A stretch of 64,000 nt of DNA from Rhodobacteraceae bacterium KLH11 (GCA_000158135.1 DS999532.1:296263-360262), one strand, 5' to 3'; shown: positions 17,441-27,306, numbered from the stretch's first letter. Program-made: numbers and translations. The notes: generated from the letters alone by a model not told the origin.

Positions 17441-18553
17441 TCAGATCAGGTCGCGTTGGGCGAGGTTTCGCATCAGTTGGGATGCGCCGAAGGTCCATTC
17501 GGGGCATTCCGTCGACAGACGTACCGTATTGGTCAGGGTTCCAAGCTGGTCATTTGCGATGGTGACGACATCGCCCAGTTTGTGTGTAAAGCCGCCGCCG
17601 GGCGTGTCGCGGTCCTGCGTCGGGGCAAACAAGGTGCCGAGAAACAGCATGAATCCGTCCGGGTACTGATGGTGCCGCCCGATCGTGTGCTTTACAAGAT
17701 CCACCGGATCGCGGCTGATCTGGGACATCGAGGAATTGCCATTCAGCACAAACCCATCCTGCCCTTCCACGACAAGCATCAATTCGGCCTGCCGGACATC
17801 GTCCAACGAGAACCCCGCATCAAACAGCCGTATCATTGGCCCGATCGCGCAGGAGGCGTTGTTGTCCTTGGCCTTACTGAGCAACAGGGCCGAGCGCCCC
17901 TCGACATCCCGCAGGTTGACGTCATTGCCCAGCGTTGCGCCTTTGATCTCGCCTTGCGAGTTCACCGCCAGAACAACCTCGGGCTCGGGGTTGTTCCAGA
18001 CCGATATCGGATGCAGGCCGATATCCGCCCCCTGTCCGACCGAGGACAGAACTTGAGCCTTGGAAAACACCTCAGCATCCGGGCCGATCCCGACCTCCAG
18101 ATACTGGCTCCATAACCCCTCAGATATCAGCGCCTCTTTGGCCCGCTGGGCGGCGTCTGAACCGGGCACGATGTCTGACAGGCTTTCACCGATCCGCTCA
18201 CCTATGCGGGTCCGGATCGCATCTGCCTTGGCGGGATCACCGGCTGACTGCTCATCAATCACGCGTTCGACCATCGACCGGGCGAAGGTTACGCCACAGG
18301 CTTTGATCGCTTGCAGATCGCAAGGGGCAAGCCACTGATGGTCCGCGTCAAGCGGGCCGATATCGTCGCCATCTGCGGTGCGAACATATTCCGCAGCATC
18401 GCCGCGTTCCAGCACGTCGCGGACAGTTGGCGCGGTTTTTGAGGTGATGTCGACAACACGGCCCTCGCGTAATGTCACAATGCTGGGGCCAATCCCGGCA
18501 CGTTCAACGCGCCCAAGCCACAGCCCTTTGGAATCCAGTGTATCTAGTGTCAT
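17441..18553 (-). CDS. FAH-fold protein of XylX type, probable 2-keto-3-deoxy-pentonate dehydratase
   Basis: A 370-residue member of the large FAH-fold family that includes Caulobacter XylX (2-keto-3-deoxy-D-xylonate dehydratase). Matching segments are KACGVTFARSMVERVIDE, the Glu-containing PEPEVVLAVNSQGEIKGATLGNDVN, and CAIGPMIRLFD. It would make 2-oxoglutarate semialdehyde, the substrate of the dehydrogenase encoded next. Because D-arabinose and D-xylose yield the same 2-keto-3-deoxy acid, it fits a D-arabinose branch of the fucose route. Start: ATG 18553, one base after the lactonase stop; an upstream extension of 20 residues is not conserved-looking. Confidence 0.78.
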   Translation of the reverse strand: MTLDTLDSKGLWLGRVERAGIGPSIVTLREGRVVDITSKTAPTVRDVLERGDAAEYVRTADGDDIGPLDADHQWLAPCDLQAIKACGVTFARSMVERVIDEQSAGDPAKADAIRTRIGERIGESLSDIVPGSDAAQRAKEALISEGLWSQYLEVGIGPDAEVFSKAQVLSSVGQGADIGLHPISVWNNPEPEVVLAVNSQGEIKGATLGNDVNLRDVEGRSALLLSKAKDNNASCAIGPMIRLFDAGFSLDDVRQAELMLVVEGQDGFVLNGNSSMSQISRDPVDLVKHTIGRHHQYPDGFMLFLGTLFAPTQDRDTPGGGFTHKLGDVVTIANDQLGTLTNTVRLSTECPEWTFGASQLMRNLAQRDLI

Positions 18554-18554
18554 T

Positions 18555-19385
18555 TCAGTCCCTGAGATTATAGGCCCGGGCGGCATTCCCACCCATAACG
18601 GCCTGACGTTCATCGTTGCTCAGCTGGCTGAGCAGCACATCGGTGGTTTCGAGCCAGCGTTCATAGCTGCTGGTCAACGTGCAGACCGGCCAGTCACTGC
18701 CCCAGATCAGGCGAGACGGGCCAAAGCTGTTCAGCAGGTGATCCACGTAAGGACGCAGATCATCGACTGCCCAATCCGCTTTTGCCTCGGTAACCAGCCC
18801 GGATAGTTTGCACCATGCGTTTGTCTCGTGGGCCAGCGCGGTCATATCGTCTGCCCAGTCGCGCATGATCGCGTCCCGTATCAACGGTTTAGAGCCATGA
18901 TCGATCACCACGCGCATCTCGGGGTGACGGGCCAGAAGCGCCCTGAGCGGTCCAAGATGGTGCGGCAAGGTCAGGGCATCGAATGTCAGACCGTGCTGTT
19001 GCAACGCGTCAAAGGCCGGGGTCAGAGCATCGCCCAGCATCCAGAGCGGATCGGCAATGTCTTGTATCATTGGCCGCAGGCCGACCAGAGCCGGGCGGCT
19101 GGCCAAGGTTGCGATCTGCGCGGGCGCATCAGAGGCCTCGAAATCCACCCAACCGACAACACCTTTGATGAATGCAGTCTGCTCGGCCAGCGACAGCATG
19201 TAGTTGGTCTCGGCCACTGTTGGTGCTGCCTGCACCAGTATGGTGCCATCGATACCGGCCGCTGCAAGCAGAGGGGCCAGATCGTTTGGCGCGAAATCCC
19301 GGTAGATCGCGCCCAGATCAGGGGTGAGCCAGCCGTAGTCGCCGCGCGCCAATGCCCAGAAATGCTGATGCGCGTCGATCTTCAT
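18555..19385 (-). CDS. Amidohydrolase-family lactonase, probable L-fuconolactonase
   Basis: A 276-residue metal-dependent hydrolase of the COG3618 group. It opens with the metal-binding DAHQHFW (His6, His8), and has further ligands in VIDHGSKP and the C-terminal IWGSDWPV Asp. Members hydrolyse L-fucono-1,5-lactone or L-rhamnono-lactone. Its place between mutarotase and downstream dehydratase-type genes fits ring opening of L-fuconolactone (and D-arabinonolactone). It overlaps fucU by 4 bases. Confidence 0.85.
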   Translation of the reverse strand: MKIDAHQHFWALARGDYGWLTPDLGAIYRDFAPNDLAPLLAAAGIDGTILVQAAPTVAETNYMLSLAEQTAFIKGVVGWVDFEASDAPAQIATLASRPALVGLRPMIQDIADPLWMLGDALTPAFDALQQHGLTFDALTLPHHLGPLRALLARHPEMRVVIDHGSKPLIRDAIMRDWADDMTALAHETNAWCKLSGLVTEAKADWAVDDLRPYVDHLLNSFGPSRLIWGSDWPVCTLTSSYERWLETTDVLLSQLSNDERQAVMGGNAARAYNLRD

Positions 19386-19810
19386 CCGATGACGCCTTTT
19401 TTCAGGATGATGTTCCCGTAGAGCCTGCGCTCGCCCGTCTGAACGACGGCAAAAGCGTTGGAGGCGCGATCGTAGAATGCAAACCGCTCCAACCCCTGAA
19501 TTGAGGCCGGATTATCCGCTGTCTCGTCGATGATGCGTTGAAAATCGGCGACAGCCTCGGGTACCGCGCCCGGATCATCGACCACCTGCATCGACAGAGC
19601 CGGATCAGGTACAAACGTGTCCAGCGGCATGACAGACAAAATCGCCTGAAGGACCTCGCTGGCCGAGGACCCATCGGCACGGATGCAATCCGGCCCGATG
19701 CTGGATCCCGGAAAATTCGCATCTGCAATCACGATCTCGTCGCCGTGGCCCATGGCCCTGAGGCAATACAGCAGCTCCGGCGACAGGATCGGGTTTATGC
19801 TACGCAGCAT
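19382..19810 (-). CDS. fucU: L-fucose mutarotase (RbsD/FucU family)
   Basis: Interconverts alpha and beta anomers of L-fucose so that the dehydrogenase receives its preferred form. The 142-residue size is typical. The family hallmark GHGDEIVIADANFP has its catalytic His at position 22, and the C-terminal AVVQTGERRLYGNIILKKGV matches the family. It overlaps the dehydrogenase gene by 11 bases and the lactonase gene by 4. This gene is the best single marker that L-fucose is the substrate of the operon. Confidence 0.92.
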   Translation of the reverse strand: MLRSINPILSPELLYCLRAMGHGDEIVIADANFPGSSIGPDCIRADGSSASEVLQAILSVMPLDTFVPDPALSMQVVDDPGAVPEAVADFQRIIDETADNPASIQGLERFAFYDRASNAFAVVQTGERRLYGNIILKKGVIG

Positions 19811-20852
19811 TGACGGCCTCGGATGGCAGCGGCGCGTCTGAGCGGATCAGGCTTTCGGATTTCAGATCAGACCAGAGACCGGGTGGAATTTCACGGTCCA
19901 TCAATGTGACGTTTGCCTGTACTTCAGCTGCGTTCACGGCGCCCGGCACCACCGTTTTGACGCAGGGATGGCCCAGAACAAATTGCAGCGCGGCGGCAAT
20001 CAGCGGCGTGTCATGTGCGGTGCAGACCGCTTCGATCTTGCGCACCCGGTTCAGAATATCCTCGGGCGCATCAGCGTAGTTGTATTTGGCCCCGGGTACC
20101 GCTCCGGTGGCCAGAATACCCGAGTTATAGGGCCCGCCCAGAATAATCCCCACATCGCGCTTTTCGCAGAGCGGCAGGAAGCTGTCCAATGCCTCCTGCT
20201 CCAGCAGCGTATATCGCCCGGCCAGCAGGAACCCGTCAAAGTCGCCCAGACCCAGCAGCTTTTCGCAGACCTGCCATTCGTTCACACCGGCACCGATTGC
20301 GGCGATCTCGCCTGCATCACGCAGTTCAACAAGCGCCTTGTAGCCGCCGCCATCGAACAGCTCGCGCACCTTGGTATCCGACATTTCCTGACTGCCCTGG
20401 CTGAAAACGCAGACATCATGCACCAGAAGTATGTCGGAATTGGCAACGCCGATCCGGTCCCGGCTGGCCTCATAGGACCGCATGACGCCGTCATAGGTGT
20501 AATCAAACACGATGCGTTTCTGCGGGACATCCACGAAAGCCTCGGGCGTCACCTCGTGCGGGGCGCAATCCAGCAATAAGCGGCCGATCTTGGTTGACAG
20601 CTGAATGTTTTCACGCCCAAAACGCGCAATCGCCTCGCCAAACCGATATTCAGAGCGGCCAAGCCCGTATTGCGGCGCGGTATCAAAGAACCGAATGCCC
20701 GCGTCATAGGCGGCCTGCATCGCGGCCTGCGCGTCTTCATCCGATACTTTGCGATACAGATTGCCCAGCGGTGCCCCGCCAAAGCCCATCCGGGTCAGGG
20801 GAACCGGGCGTGCGGTGCGATTATTGAGCAATTCGGTCTGGGAAACGGTCAT
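19800..20852 (-). CDS. Aldo/keto reductase, probable L-fucose (D-threo-aldose) 1-dehydrogenase
   Basis: A 350-residue AKR-fold enzyme. The catalytic tetrad is visible as Asp57 (FFDTAPQ), Tyr62 (QYGLG), Lys88 (STKIG) and His145 (LLVHDV). Close relatives oxidise L-fucose, L-galactose and D-arabinose at C1 to the lactone using NAD(P). The family's broad specificity explains why fucose and D-arabinose branches could share one gene. It is second in the operon after the GntR regulator (4-base overlap). Confidence 0.88.
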   Translation of the reverse strand: MTVSQTELLNNRTARPVPLTRMGFGGAPLGNLYRKVSDEDAQAAMQAAYDAGIRFFDTAPQYGLGRSEYRFGEAIARFGRENIQLSTKIGRLLLDCAPHEVTPEAFVDVPQKRIVFDYTYDGVMRSYEASRDRIGVANSDILLVHDVCVFSQGSQEMSDTKVRELFDGGGYKALVELRDAGEIAAIGAGVNEWQVCEKLLGLGDFDGFLLAGRYTLLEQEALDSFLPLCEKRDVGIILGGPYNSGILATGAVPGAKYNYADAPEDILNRVRKIEAVCTAHDTPLIAAALQFVLGHPCVKTVVPGAVNAAEVQANVTLMDREIPPGLWSDLKSESLIRSDAPLPSEAVNAA

Positions 20853-21586
20853 CCTGCCTCGCTATTGGGCTGTGGGGTAAGGTTGAACAGATGTGGTTTG
20901 CGTTGTTCCAGCTGTTCGATACGGGGCATCAACTGCCCCAGATGCAGGCGCATGGCATCCCGTGCGCCTTGTTCATCCTGCGCAGATATCGCGTCAAAGA
21001 TTGCCTGATGCTCGGCCAGAGTTTCTGCCGCCCTGCCCGGTGCTGGCAGCAGCAGTATCCGGGCCCGGCTGACCTGCAGGGAAACGGTCTGAGCCACATC
21101 CGCCAGACGGCGAAAGCCTGTGAATTCCATCAGCAGGCCGTGAAACTCTTCATCTGCCTGATAGAAGCCGGAAATATCTTCATCCTCGATCAATAATTTT
21201 TGCAGACGCATGTTGCGGCTGAGTATCTTGCGTTGCTCTTCTGTCAGATCGCGCGTCACTTTCGAGACGGCGGCCAGTTCCAGCGCTTCGCGCAGGAACG
21301 CTCCCTCGCGAATTTCGGACATCGAAAAGTACGAAACATGGGTGCCTGACTGCGGGACAACATCCACCAGCCCTTCTGCGGCCAGTCGCGCGATGGCTTC
21401 GGTCACCGGCGCGCGTGAAACGCCAAGACGTTCGCAGATCGGGGCCTTTCTCAGATTGGCACCTGGCGGGAAATGCAGCGCAAGAATGGCCTCTTTGACC
21501 GAGATATACACGCGCTGCGACAACGATCCCTCAGATGGTGTGGTCTCACGCAATAATGCGGCATTGATGTCTGGATTGCAGCTCAT
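20849..21586 (-). CDS. GntR-family regulator with FCD domain, probable repressor of the fucose locus
   Basis: A 245-residue FadR-subfamily protein. The N-terminal winged helix has LRKAPICERLGVSRAPVTEAIARLAAEGLV at about residues 41-70. The C-terminal all-helical FCD domain binds an organic acid, usually with metal; it has the expected LREALELAAV, HGLLMEF and HQAIFDAI segments. It is the first gene of the minus-strand operon and is divergent from the dehydratase/transporter operon. A 10-bp palindrome sits in the shared promoter region, so autoregulation and control of both arms is likely; the effector may be fuconate or a keto-deoxy acid. Confidence 0.87.
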   Translation of the reverse strand: MSCNPDINAALLRETTPSEGSLSQRVYISVKEAILALHFPPGANLRKAPICERLGVSRAPVTEAIARLAAEGLVDVVPQSGTHVSYFSMSEIREGAFLREALELAAVSKVTRDLTEEQRKILSRNMRLQKLLIEDEDISGFYQADEEFHGLLMEFTGFRRLADVAQTVSLQVSRARILLLPAPGRAAETLAEHQAIFDAISAQDEQGARDAMRLHLGQLMPRIEQLEQRKPHLFNLTPQPNSEAG

Positions 21587-21604
21587 GCGGGATTTCTATC
21601 ATTG

Positions 21605-21614
21605 TAACATGTTA
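21605..21614. promoter_or_regulatory. Candidate GntR operator between divergent fucose operons
   Basis: TAACATGTTA is a perfect 10-bp palindrome, flanked by TTG and TTGACAA, so a looser TTGT...ACAA symmetry surrounds it. It lies 19 bases upstream of the regulator start and abuts the -35 box of the plus-strand promoter. Size and position fit a FadR-subfamily operator. Confidence 0.55.
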
Positions 21615-21615
21615 G

Positions 21616-21645
21616 TTGACAAGTGAGTATTTTTTCCCCTAGCAA
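21616..21645 (+). promoter_or_regulatory. Candidate promoter of the dehydratase/ABC operon
   Basis: A perfect -35 hexamer TTGACA (21616-21621), 18-base spacer, and a weak -10 TAGCAA (21640-21645). Transcription would begin near 21652, which rules out the GTG at 21623 as the gene start. Confidence 0.45.
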
Positions 21646-21670
21646 ACAGGGGTGGCAAAATGAGATTCTG

Positions 21671-23224
21671 ATGCAGAAGTCGATGAAAAGCGAATATTTT
21701 CAAACCGGTAGCAGCGACATCCTGCGACTCAATCCTGTTGACAATGTCGTGATCGCACTGCGTGAGCTGAGGCAGGGTGACCTGTCTGATCAGATGTCAG
21801 GTGGCTTGAAAACCTCGGTGTCGCGGGGTCACAAGATTGCAGTTACACCTATCGCAGCAGGTGAAAATGTCATCCGCTACGGCCAGATTATCGGGCAGGC
21901 GAAGGCTGATATCGCGCCGGGCGACCATGTGCATGTCCATAATCTTGGGATGGGCGCGCATCAGCAGGATTATGCATATGCCAGCGCGAACGCACCACTG
22001 CCTGCGCTGGATGAGGGGCGCATCTTTCAAGGATATCACCGCGTTGACGGGACGGTTGGCACGCGCAACTACATTGGAATTCTGACCACCGTGAATTGCT
22101 CGGGATCTGTGGCCCGGTTTATTTCTGAAGCGGCCGAAAAATCAGGCCTTCTGGATGCGTTTCCCAATGTCGATGGCGTGGTGCCGATCGTGCATGGGAC
22201 CGGCTGTGGCATGTCGGGCAAAGACGAGGGTTACGCGACTTTGTTCCGCACTTTGGCCGGCTACGCACAGCACCCGAATTTCGCTGGGATTCTCCTGATC
22301 GGGTTGGGTTGTGAGGTCATGCAGGTCTCTGACCTGGTCGGCGGGCGCCCAATTCGCCCGGATGGTGTCTTGCGATACATGACCATTCAGAACGAAGGCG
22401 GCACGCGCCGTACCATCGCGCGTGGTCTGGAAGAGCTGCGCGGTATCGCTGAGCTTGCCGATAAGGTTGAACGCGCCCCGGCACCGGTCAGTGCGATCAC
22501 CGTTGGCATGCAATGCGGCGGTTCCGACGGTTATTCGGGGATCACTGCCAACCCGGCGCTGGGGTACGCGTCGGACCTGCTGGTGCGTCACGGGGGCACC
22601 ACCATCCTGTCGGAAACCTCCGAGATTTACGGGGCTGAACATCTTCTGACCCGACGTGCCGAAACCGTCGAGGTTGGCGAGAAACTGATTGAACGCATTC
22701 ACTGGTGGGAAGACTACACAGCCCGCAACGGTGGCGAGATGGACAACAACCCCAGCCCCGGCAACAAGCGCGGTGGGTTGACCACAATTCTGGAAAAATC
22801 GCTGGGGGCCGTGGCCAAGGGGGGCACCGCACCGCTGCGCGATGTCTACAAGTTTGGCGAGCGGGTCGACAAGCACGGCTTTGTCTTCATGGACAGCCCC
22901 GGGTTTGATCCGTGTTCTGTCACCGGGCAAGTGGCCTCGGGCGCGAACCTGATCGTGTTTACCACCGGGCGCGGCTCGGTCTCGGGTTATCAGCCGACGC
23001 CCTGCATCAAACTGGCCACCAATTCGGAAATGTATGCGCGCATGGCCGAAGACATGGATCTGAACTGTGGCGATATCGTCACCGACGGGGTCAGCATCGA
23101 AGCCAAGGGCGAGGCGCTGTTCGAGATGCTGATCCGTGTGGCTTCGGGCGAGAAAACAAAAAGTGAGGAGCTTGGTTTTGGGGGCGTTGAATTCGTCCCC
23201 TGGCAAATTGGTGCGGTGATGTAG
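21671..23224 (+). CDS. UxaA-family (altronate/galactarate) dehydratase, candidate L-fuconate dehydratase
   Basis: A 517-residue protein with an N-terminal SAF-type domain (about 20-100, ending VHVHNLGM) and a large C-terminal UxaA/GarD domain. The latter includes [57 protein letters not shown] and [21 protein letters not shown], with conserved Cys residues. The family dehydrates sugar acids using iron. Here it heads the operon of the sugar importer and no enolase-superfamily L-fuconate dehydratase is present, so it is the natural candidate for that step. ATG 21671 is chosen; ATG 21683 is possible. Confidence 0.85.
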   Translation: MQKSMKSEYFQTGSSDILRLNPVDNVVIALRELRQGDLSDQMSGGLKTSVSRGHKIAVTPIAAGENVIRYGQIIGQAKADIAPGDHVHVHNLGMGAHQQDYAYASANAPLPALDEGRIFQGYHRVDGTVGTRNYIGILTTVNCSGSVARFISEAAEKSGLLDAFPNVDGVVPIVHGTGCGMSGKDEGYATLFRTLAGYAQHPNFAGILLIGLGCEVMQVSDLVGGRPIRPDGVLRYMTIQNEGGTRRTIARGLEELRGIAELADKVERAPAPVSAITVGMQCGGSDGYSGITANPALGYASDLLVRHGGTTILSETSEIYGAEHLLTRRAETVEVGEKLIERIHWWEDYTARNGGEMDNNPSPGNKRGGLTTILEKSLGAVAKGGTAPLRDVYKFGERVDKHGFVFMDSPGFDPCSVTGQVASGANLIVFTTGRGSVSGYQPTPCIKLATNSEMYARMAEDMDLNCGDIVTDGVSIEAKGEALFEMLIRVASGEKTKSEELGFGGVEFVPWQIGAVM

Positions 23225-23265
23225 GCCGCGGGCGCCCTCAATACAATGAGGGGACGGGAGGAAAG

Positions 23266-24792
23266 ATGTCCAAACTGGTCGAAATGGTGGGGATCGATAA
23301 GTTTTTTCCCGGTGTGCACGCGTTGAAATCCGTGCAGTTCGATCTGGAGCCCGGCGAAGTTCACGCGCTGATGGGTGAGAACGGCGCAGGAAAGAGCACC
23401 TTGATGAAGATCCTGTCCGGGATCTATCAGCGCGACGGGGGTGCTCTGACGATCGAAGGGCAAGAAGCCAGCCCGAGGACGCCGCGCGAGGCGCAGGATC
23501 TGGGCATCGGGATCATTCACCAGGAACTGAGCCTGATGAATGATCTGACGGTGGCCCAGAATATCTTTATTGGCCGCGAGCCGCGCAAAAGCTTTGGGCG
23601 GCTGGATGAGAATGCTCTGAACGCGCAAACAGCGCGTATTTTTGCTTCGATGAATCTGAAACTTGATCCCAAGGCTCTGGTTGGCAGCCTGACGATCGCA
23701 AAACAGCAGATGGTGGAGATCGCCAAGGCGTTATCGCATCGCTCTAAAGTTCTGATCATGGACGAACCAACCGCCGCGTTGAACGATGCCGAGATTGCCG
23801 AACTGTTCGTGATCATCCGCCGCCTCAAGGCCGAGGGTGTCGGTATCGTCTATATCAGCCACAAAATGGATGAACTCAAACAAATCACGGACCGTGTGAC
23901 CGTGATGCGTGATGGTGAATATGTGGGAACAGTGGGTGCTGCCGACACACCAATCAACACAATTATCGCCATGATGGTCGGTCGCGAAGTGAACGAAAAG
24001 CCGCTGGCGGCTCCGGATCTGGGCGATGCGGGCGTGTCGTTGCAGGTCAAGGGCCTGAACCGGGGGCAGGACATTCAGGATGTCAGCTTTTCGGTTCAAA
24101 GAGGCGAGATTCTGGGTTTCGCCGGATTAATGGGCGCGGGTCGAACGGAAGTCGCGCGTGCGATTTTTGGCGCTGATCCCAAGGATGGCGGGGAAATCAG
24201 CGTGCATGGCAAGGTGGTTTCGATCAACGCGCCTAAAGATGCTGTAAAGGCGGGGATTGGATACCTGTCCGAGGACCGAAAGCACTTTGGCCTCGCCACG
24301 GGTATGACTGTACGGGACAATATCGCGCTGGCCTCGATGGATTTGTTCATTGGCAAGGGTGGGGTGTTGAACGAAGCTGAAATAGCATCCACCGCACAGA
24401 GCTATATCAAGCAGTTGGGCATTCGCACGCCATCAGACGCGCAGGAGGTTCGGCTGCTGTCGGGTGGCAATCAGCAGAAAGTCGTTATCGCCAAATGGCT
24501 GCTGCGCGATTGCGATATCCTGATTTTTGATGAGCCTACCCGCGGTATCGATGTGGGTGCGAAATCGGAAATCTACAAGCTGCTGGAGAAGCTGGCCGCG
24601 CAGGGTAAGACAATCATCGTAATCTCATCCGAATTGCCTGAAATCCTGCGCCTCAGTCACCGCATTGCCGTGATGTGCGAGGGCCGGCTGACTGGCATTC
24701 TGCCCGGCGGAAAAGAGACCACTCAGGAAGATATCATGTATCTGGCGACCCAACGCACGGCGGCAATGCAGGTAACAGGGACAGCGCAATGA
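23266..24792 (+). CDS. Sugar ABC transporter ATP-binding protein (RbsA/MglA type)
   Basis: A 508-residue tandem ATPase of the CUT2 class. The N-terminal domain has a full Walker A ([12 protein letters not shown]) and Walker B followed by DEPTAAL. The second domain has the degenerate Walker [13 protein letters not shown], the LSGGNQQKV signature and [10 protein letters not shown], as is normal in the class. GGGAGG-type ribosome site just upstream (GGGAGGAAAG). A small hairpin (CCCTCA 23235-23240 with TGAGGG 23247-23252) separates it from the dehydratase gene. It energises import of the fucose/arabinose-type sugar. Confidence 0.95.
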   Translation: MSKLVEMVGIDKFFPGVHALKSVQFDLEPGEVHALMGENGAGKSTLMKILSGIYQRDGGALTIEGQEASPRTPREAQDLGIGIIHQELSLMNDLTVAQNIFIGREPRKSFGRLDENALNAQTARIFASMNLKLDPKALVGSLTIAKQQMVEIAKALSHRSKVLIMDEPTAALNDAEIAELFVIIRRLKAEGVGIVYISHKMDELKQITDRVTVMRDGEYVGTVGAADTPINTIIAMMVGREVNEKPLAAPDLGDAGVSLQVKGLNRGQDIQDVSFSVQRGEILGFAGLMGAGRTEVARAIFGADPKDGGEISVHGKVVSINAPKDAVKAGIGYLSEDRKHFGLATGMTVRDNIALASMDLFIGKGGVLNEAEIASTAQSYIKQLGIRTPSDAQEVRLLSGGNQQKVVIAKWLLRDCDILIFDEPTRGIDVGAKSEIYKLLEKLAAQGKTIIVISSELPEILRLSHRIAVMCEGRLTGILPGGKETTQEDIMYLATQRTAAMQVTGTAQ

Positions 24793-25796
24793 CCTCGACA
24801 ACTGACGTAGAAAAGAAAAAGCCGTTTGCCAATCTTGCAGATAGCGGGGCCTATCAGAAACTGCTGGCCTTCGCCAGTTTGATCGTTTTGCTGATCGGGT
24901 TCTCGATCGCATCGCCGAACTTCATGCAGACATCCAACATGATCGCTATTTTGCAGGCGACATCGGTTAACGGCGTTCTGGCCGTCGCGGCAACGCTTGT
25001 CATCATCACGGGTGGGATTGATCTGTCGGTCGGTACGCTGATGACGTTTTGCGCGGTCATCGCTGGTGTGGTCCTGACCTATATGGGGATGCCGCTGTTG
25101 CTGGGCGTGGCTGCCGCGATTGCCTCCGGTGCATTCTGCGGGCTGTGCTCGGGCACTTTTGTTGCCAAAATGAAGATACCACCCTTCATTGCGACGCTGG
25201 GTATGATGCTGATCCTGAAAGGCCTGTCTCTGGTGATTTCAGGGACGCGACCGATATATTTCAATGACACGCCGGGCTTTGACCAGATCTCGCGTGGTTC
25301 GCTGATTGGCGAAGTGGTCCCGGCGTTTCCTATCCCTAACGGCGTGTTGATCCTGTTCCTTGTCGCGATTGCGGCCTCTTACATTCTGGGGCGCACCGTT
25401 CTGGGGCGGTACACGTTTGCTTTGGGCTCCAACGAAGAGGCGGTGCGTTTGTCCGGGGTCAACACAGACGCCTGGAAGATGCGGGTATACGCGCTTGCCG
25501 GGGCGATCTGTGGAATCGGTGGAATCCTGATCGCATCGCGCCTGAATTCGGCGCAACCTGCGTTGGGGTTGGGGTATGAGCTTGAGGCGATTGCAGCCGT
25601 TGTCATCGGGGGCACGTCACTGTCTGGCGGACGCGGCACCATTCTGGGCACTCTGATCGGGGCGCTGATCATGGCAGTGCTGACCAACGGCCTGCGCGTG
25701 TTGTCCGTTGCGCAAGAATGGCAAACCGTCGTGACCGGCGCGATCATTATTCTGGCGGTCTACGCCGACATGGTGCGGCGGAAGAAAGCCAGCTGA
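24789..25796 (+). CDS. Sugar ABC transporter permease (RbsC type)
   Basis: A 335-residue inner-membrane permease with about eight to ten helices. Family segments include [50 protein letters not shown] and [15 protein letters not shown], all typical of CUT2 permeases. The ATG at 24789 overlaps the ATPase stop (ATGA), which decides the start; the frame extends further upstream without family similarity. Confidence 0.94.
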   Translation: MTSTTDVEKKKPFANLADSGAYQKLLAFASLIVLLIGFSIASPNFMQTSNMIAILQATSVNGVLAVAATLVIITGGIDLSVGTLMTFCAVIAGVVLTYMGMPLLLGVAAAIASGAFCGLCSGTFVAKMKIPPFIATLGMMLILKGLSLVISGTRPIYFNDTPGFDQISRGSLIGEVVPAFPIPNGVLILFLVAIAASYILGRTVLGRYTFALGSNEEAVRLSGVNTDAWKMRVYALAGAICGIGGILIASRLNSAQPALGLGYELEAIAAVVIGGTSLSGGRGTILGTLIGALIMAVLTNGLRVLSVAQEWQTVVTGAIIILAVYADMVRRKKAS

Positions 25797-25843
25797 CTAG
25801 AATATTTAACTTAAGACCAAAATCATCAACAGGAGGAAAGATC

Positions 25844-26788
25844 ATGTTTTCACGTCGTTTTATTCTGGGTGTGCTAAGCGCGGCTACGTTTGCCGTTCCC
25901 GCGTCGATGGCCACGGCCGAGGAAATTTACATACCGCTGGTGTCAAAAGGCTTTCAGCACCAGTTCTGGCAGGCGGTGAAAGCCGGAGCCGAACAGGCAG
26001 CAGACGAGTATGATGTGACAATCACTTTCGAAGGTCCTGACAATGAAACCATGGTTGATCGTCAGATCGATATGCTGGCAGCCGCTTTGGCAAATAATCC
26101 CAAGGCAATAGGTTTTGCCGCGCTGGATAGCCAGGCGGCAATCCCGCTGCTGAAACAGGCCAATGACAAGGGTATCCCGGTCATTGCGTTCGACAGCGGA
26201 GTTGACAGCGACATCCCGCTTTCGACAGCAACCACGGACAATCTGGCCGCAGCCAGCCTGGCTGCCGACAAGATGGCCGAGATGCTGGGCAGCAAGGGCA
26301 AAGTCGCCGTTGTCGCGCATGACCAAACCAGCCGCACGGGCATCGATCGTCGCGACGGTTTCGTCAATCGCATGGCCGAAAACTACCCCGATATCGAGGT
26401 GGTCACGGTTCAGTATGGTCAGGGTGACCATTTGAAATCAACCGAGGTAACCAAAGCCATTCTTACAGCGAACCCCGATCTGAACGGTATCTTCGGCACC
26501 AACGAAGGTTCTGCGATCGGCGTGGTAAACGGCGTACAGGAACTGGGTACCGAGGGTCTGGTCATCATCGGTTACGATAGCGGCAAGGCGCAGAAAGATG
26601 CCATCAAAAGCGGGCTGATGGCTGGTGCAATCACCCAGAACCCGGTTGGTATCGGCTATGAGACCGTGAAGGCCGCTGTCGCAGCATTGAATGGCGAAGA
26701 CGTGCCAGCGCTGATCGATACCGGTTTCTATTACTACGATGCATCGAACATGGATGACCCGAAAATCTCGGCGGTGCTGTACGACTGA
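25844..26788 (+). CDS. Periplasmic sugar-binding protein of the ABC importer
   Basis: A 314-residue type I periplasmic binding protein. It has a signal peptide (about 1-24, MATAEE cleavage region) and the ribose/rhizopine-binding pattern KGFQHQFWQAVKAGAEQAADEYDVTI, VDRQIDMLAAAL, VIAFDSGVDS and IFGTNEGSAIGV. A strong site AGGAGGAAAG precedes ATG 25844. It is the last gene of the dehydratase-ATPase-permease-binding protein unit and is followed by a perfect hairpin. The ligand is inferred to be L-fucose or D-arabinose. Confidence 0.93.
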   Translation: MFSRRFILGVLSAATFAVPASMATAEEIYIPLVSKGFQHQFWQAVKAGAEQAADEYDVTITFEGPDNETMVDRQIDMLAAALANNPKAIGFAALDSQAAIPLLKQANDKGIPVIAFDSGVDSDIPLSTATTDNLAAASLAADKMAEMLGSKGKVAVVAHDQTSRTGIDRRDGFVNRMAENYPDIEVVTVQYGQGDHLKSTEVTKAILTANPDLNGIFGTNEGSAIGVVNGVQELGTEGLVIIGYDSGKAQKDAIKSGLMAGAITQNPVGIGYETVKAAVAALNGEDVPALIDTGFYYYDASNMDDPKISAVLYD

Positions 26789-26811
26789 GCTGCGGGTCCC
26801 CGCCGAAAACC

Positions 26812-26841
26812 CTCTGGCCCATCTGTAGAAATGGGCCAGAG
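26812..26841. terminator. Bidirectional terminator between sugar-binding protein gene and queF
   Basis: CTCTGGCCCAT (26812-26822) and ATGGGCCAGAG (26831-26841) form a perfect 11-bp stem with an 8-base loop. It sits between two convergent genes, 3 bases from the queF stop. No long T-run on either side. Confidence 0.7.
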
Positions 26842-26844
26842 ATA

Positions 26845-27306
26845 TCAGCCGCGCCCGCGATAGGGCGGAACGCCCTGATCAGGTATCCAGACGCCTTCCG
26901 GCATGGGGCCGGTCTGCCAGAACACATCGATGGGAATGCCGCCGCGCGGATACCAATAGCCACCGATGCGCAACCATCGCGGATCGAGAAACTGCTGCAA
27001 ACGGCGCGCGATCGAGATGGTGCAATCTTCGTGGAACGCACCGTGATTGCGGAAAGCCCCCAGAAACAGCTTCAGCGATTTGCTTTCCACCAACCAATCG
27101 CCGGGCACATAATCGATAACCAGATGGGCAAAATCCGGCTGTCCTGTCATCGGGCAGAGCGAGGTGAACTCGGGCGCGGTGAAGCGTACATTGTAATCCA
27201 CATTGGCTTGTGGATTTTGCACGCGCTCAAGAACAGCCTCGTCGGGATTGGTTGGCAGGACAGTATCGCCGCCCAATTGGGTGAGGTTGCTGTAGATGTC
27301 GCTCAT
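26845..27306 (-). CDS. queF: NADPH-dependent 7-cyano-7-deazaguanine reductase
   Basis: Reduces preQ0 to preQ1, the queuosine precursor inserted into tRNA. The 153-residue product is the short, unimodular QueF. Catalytic Cys51 is in [14 protein letters not shown], with Asp58 as the proton donor, and the QueF motif ESKSLKLF follows at 74-81. ATG 27306 has GGAG seven to eight bases upstream; the longer frame adds 29 residues unlike the family. It ends the queCDEF operon. Confidence 0.95.
   Translation of the reverse strand: MSDIYSNLTQLGGDTVLPTNPDEAVLERVQNPQANVDYNVRFTAPEFTSLCPMTGQPDFAHLVIDYVPGDWLVESKSLKLFLGAFRNHGAFHEDCTISIARRLQQFLDPRWLRIGGYWYPRGGIPIDVFWQTGPMPEGVWIPDQGVPPYRGRG

Noticed and set aside
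21623..21670. GTG 21623 as start of the UxaA-family gene
   Set aside because: It lies inside the promoter (between the -35 and -10 boxes) and has no ribosome site; ATG 21671 is better.
22142..23206. 354-codon minus-strand frame antisense to the UxaA-family gene
   Set aside because: The plus strand has the conserved UxaA segments; the antisense frame shows none.
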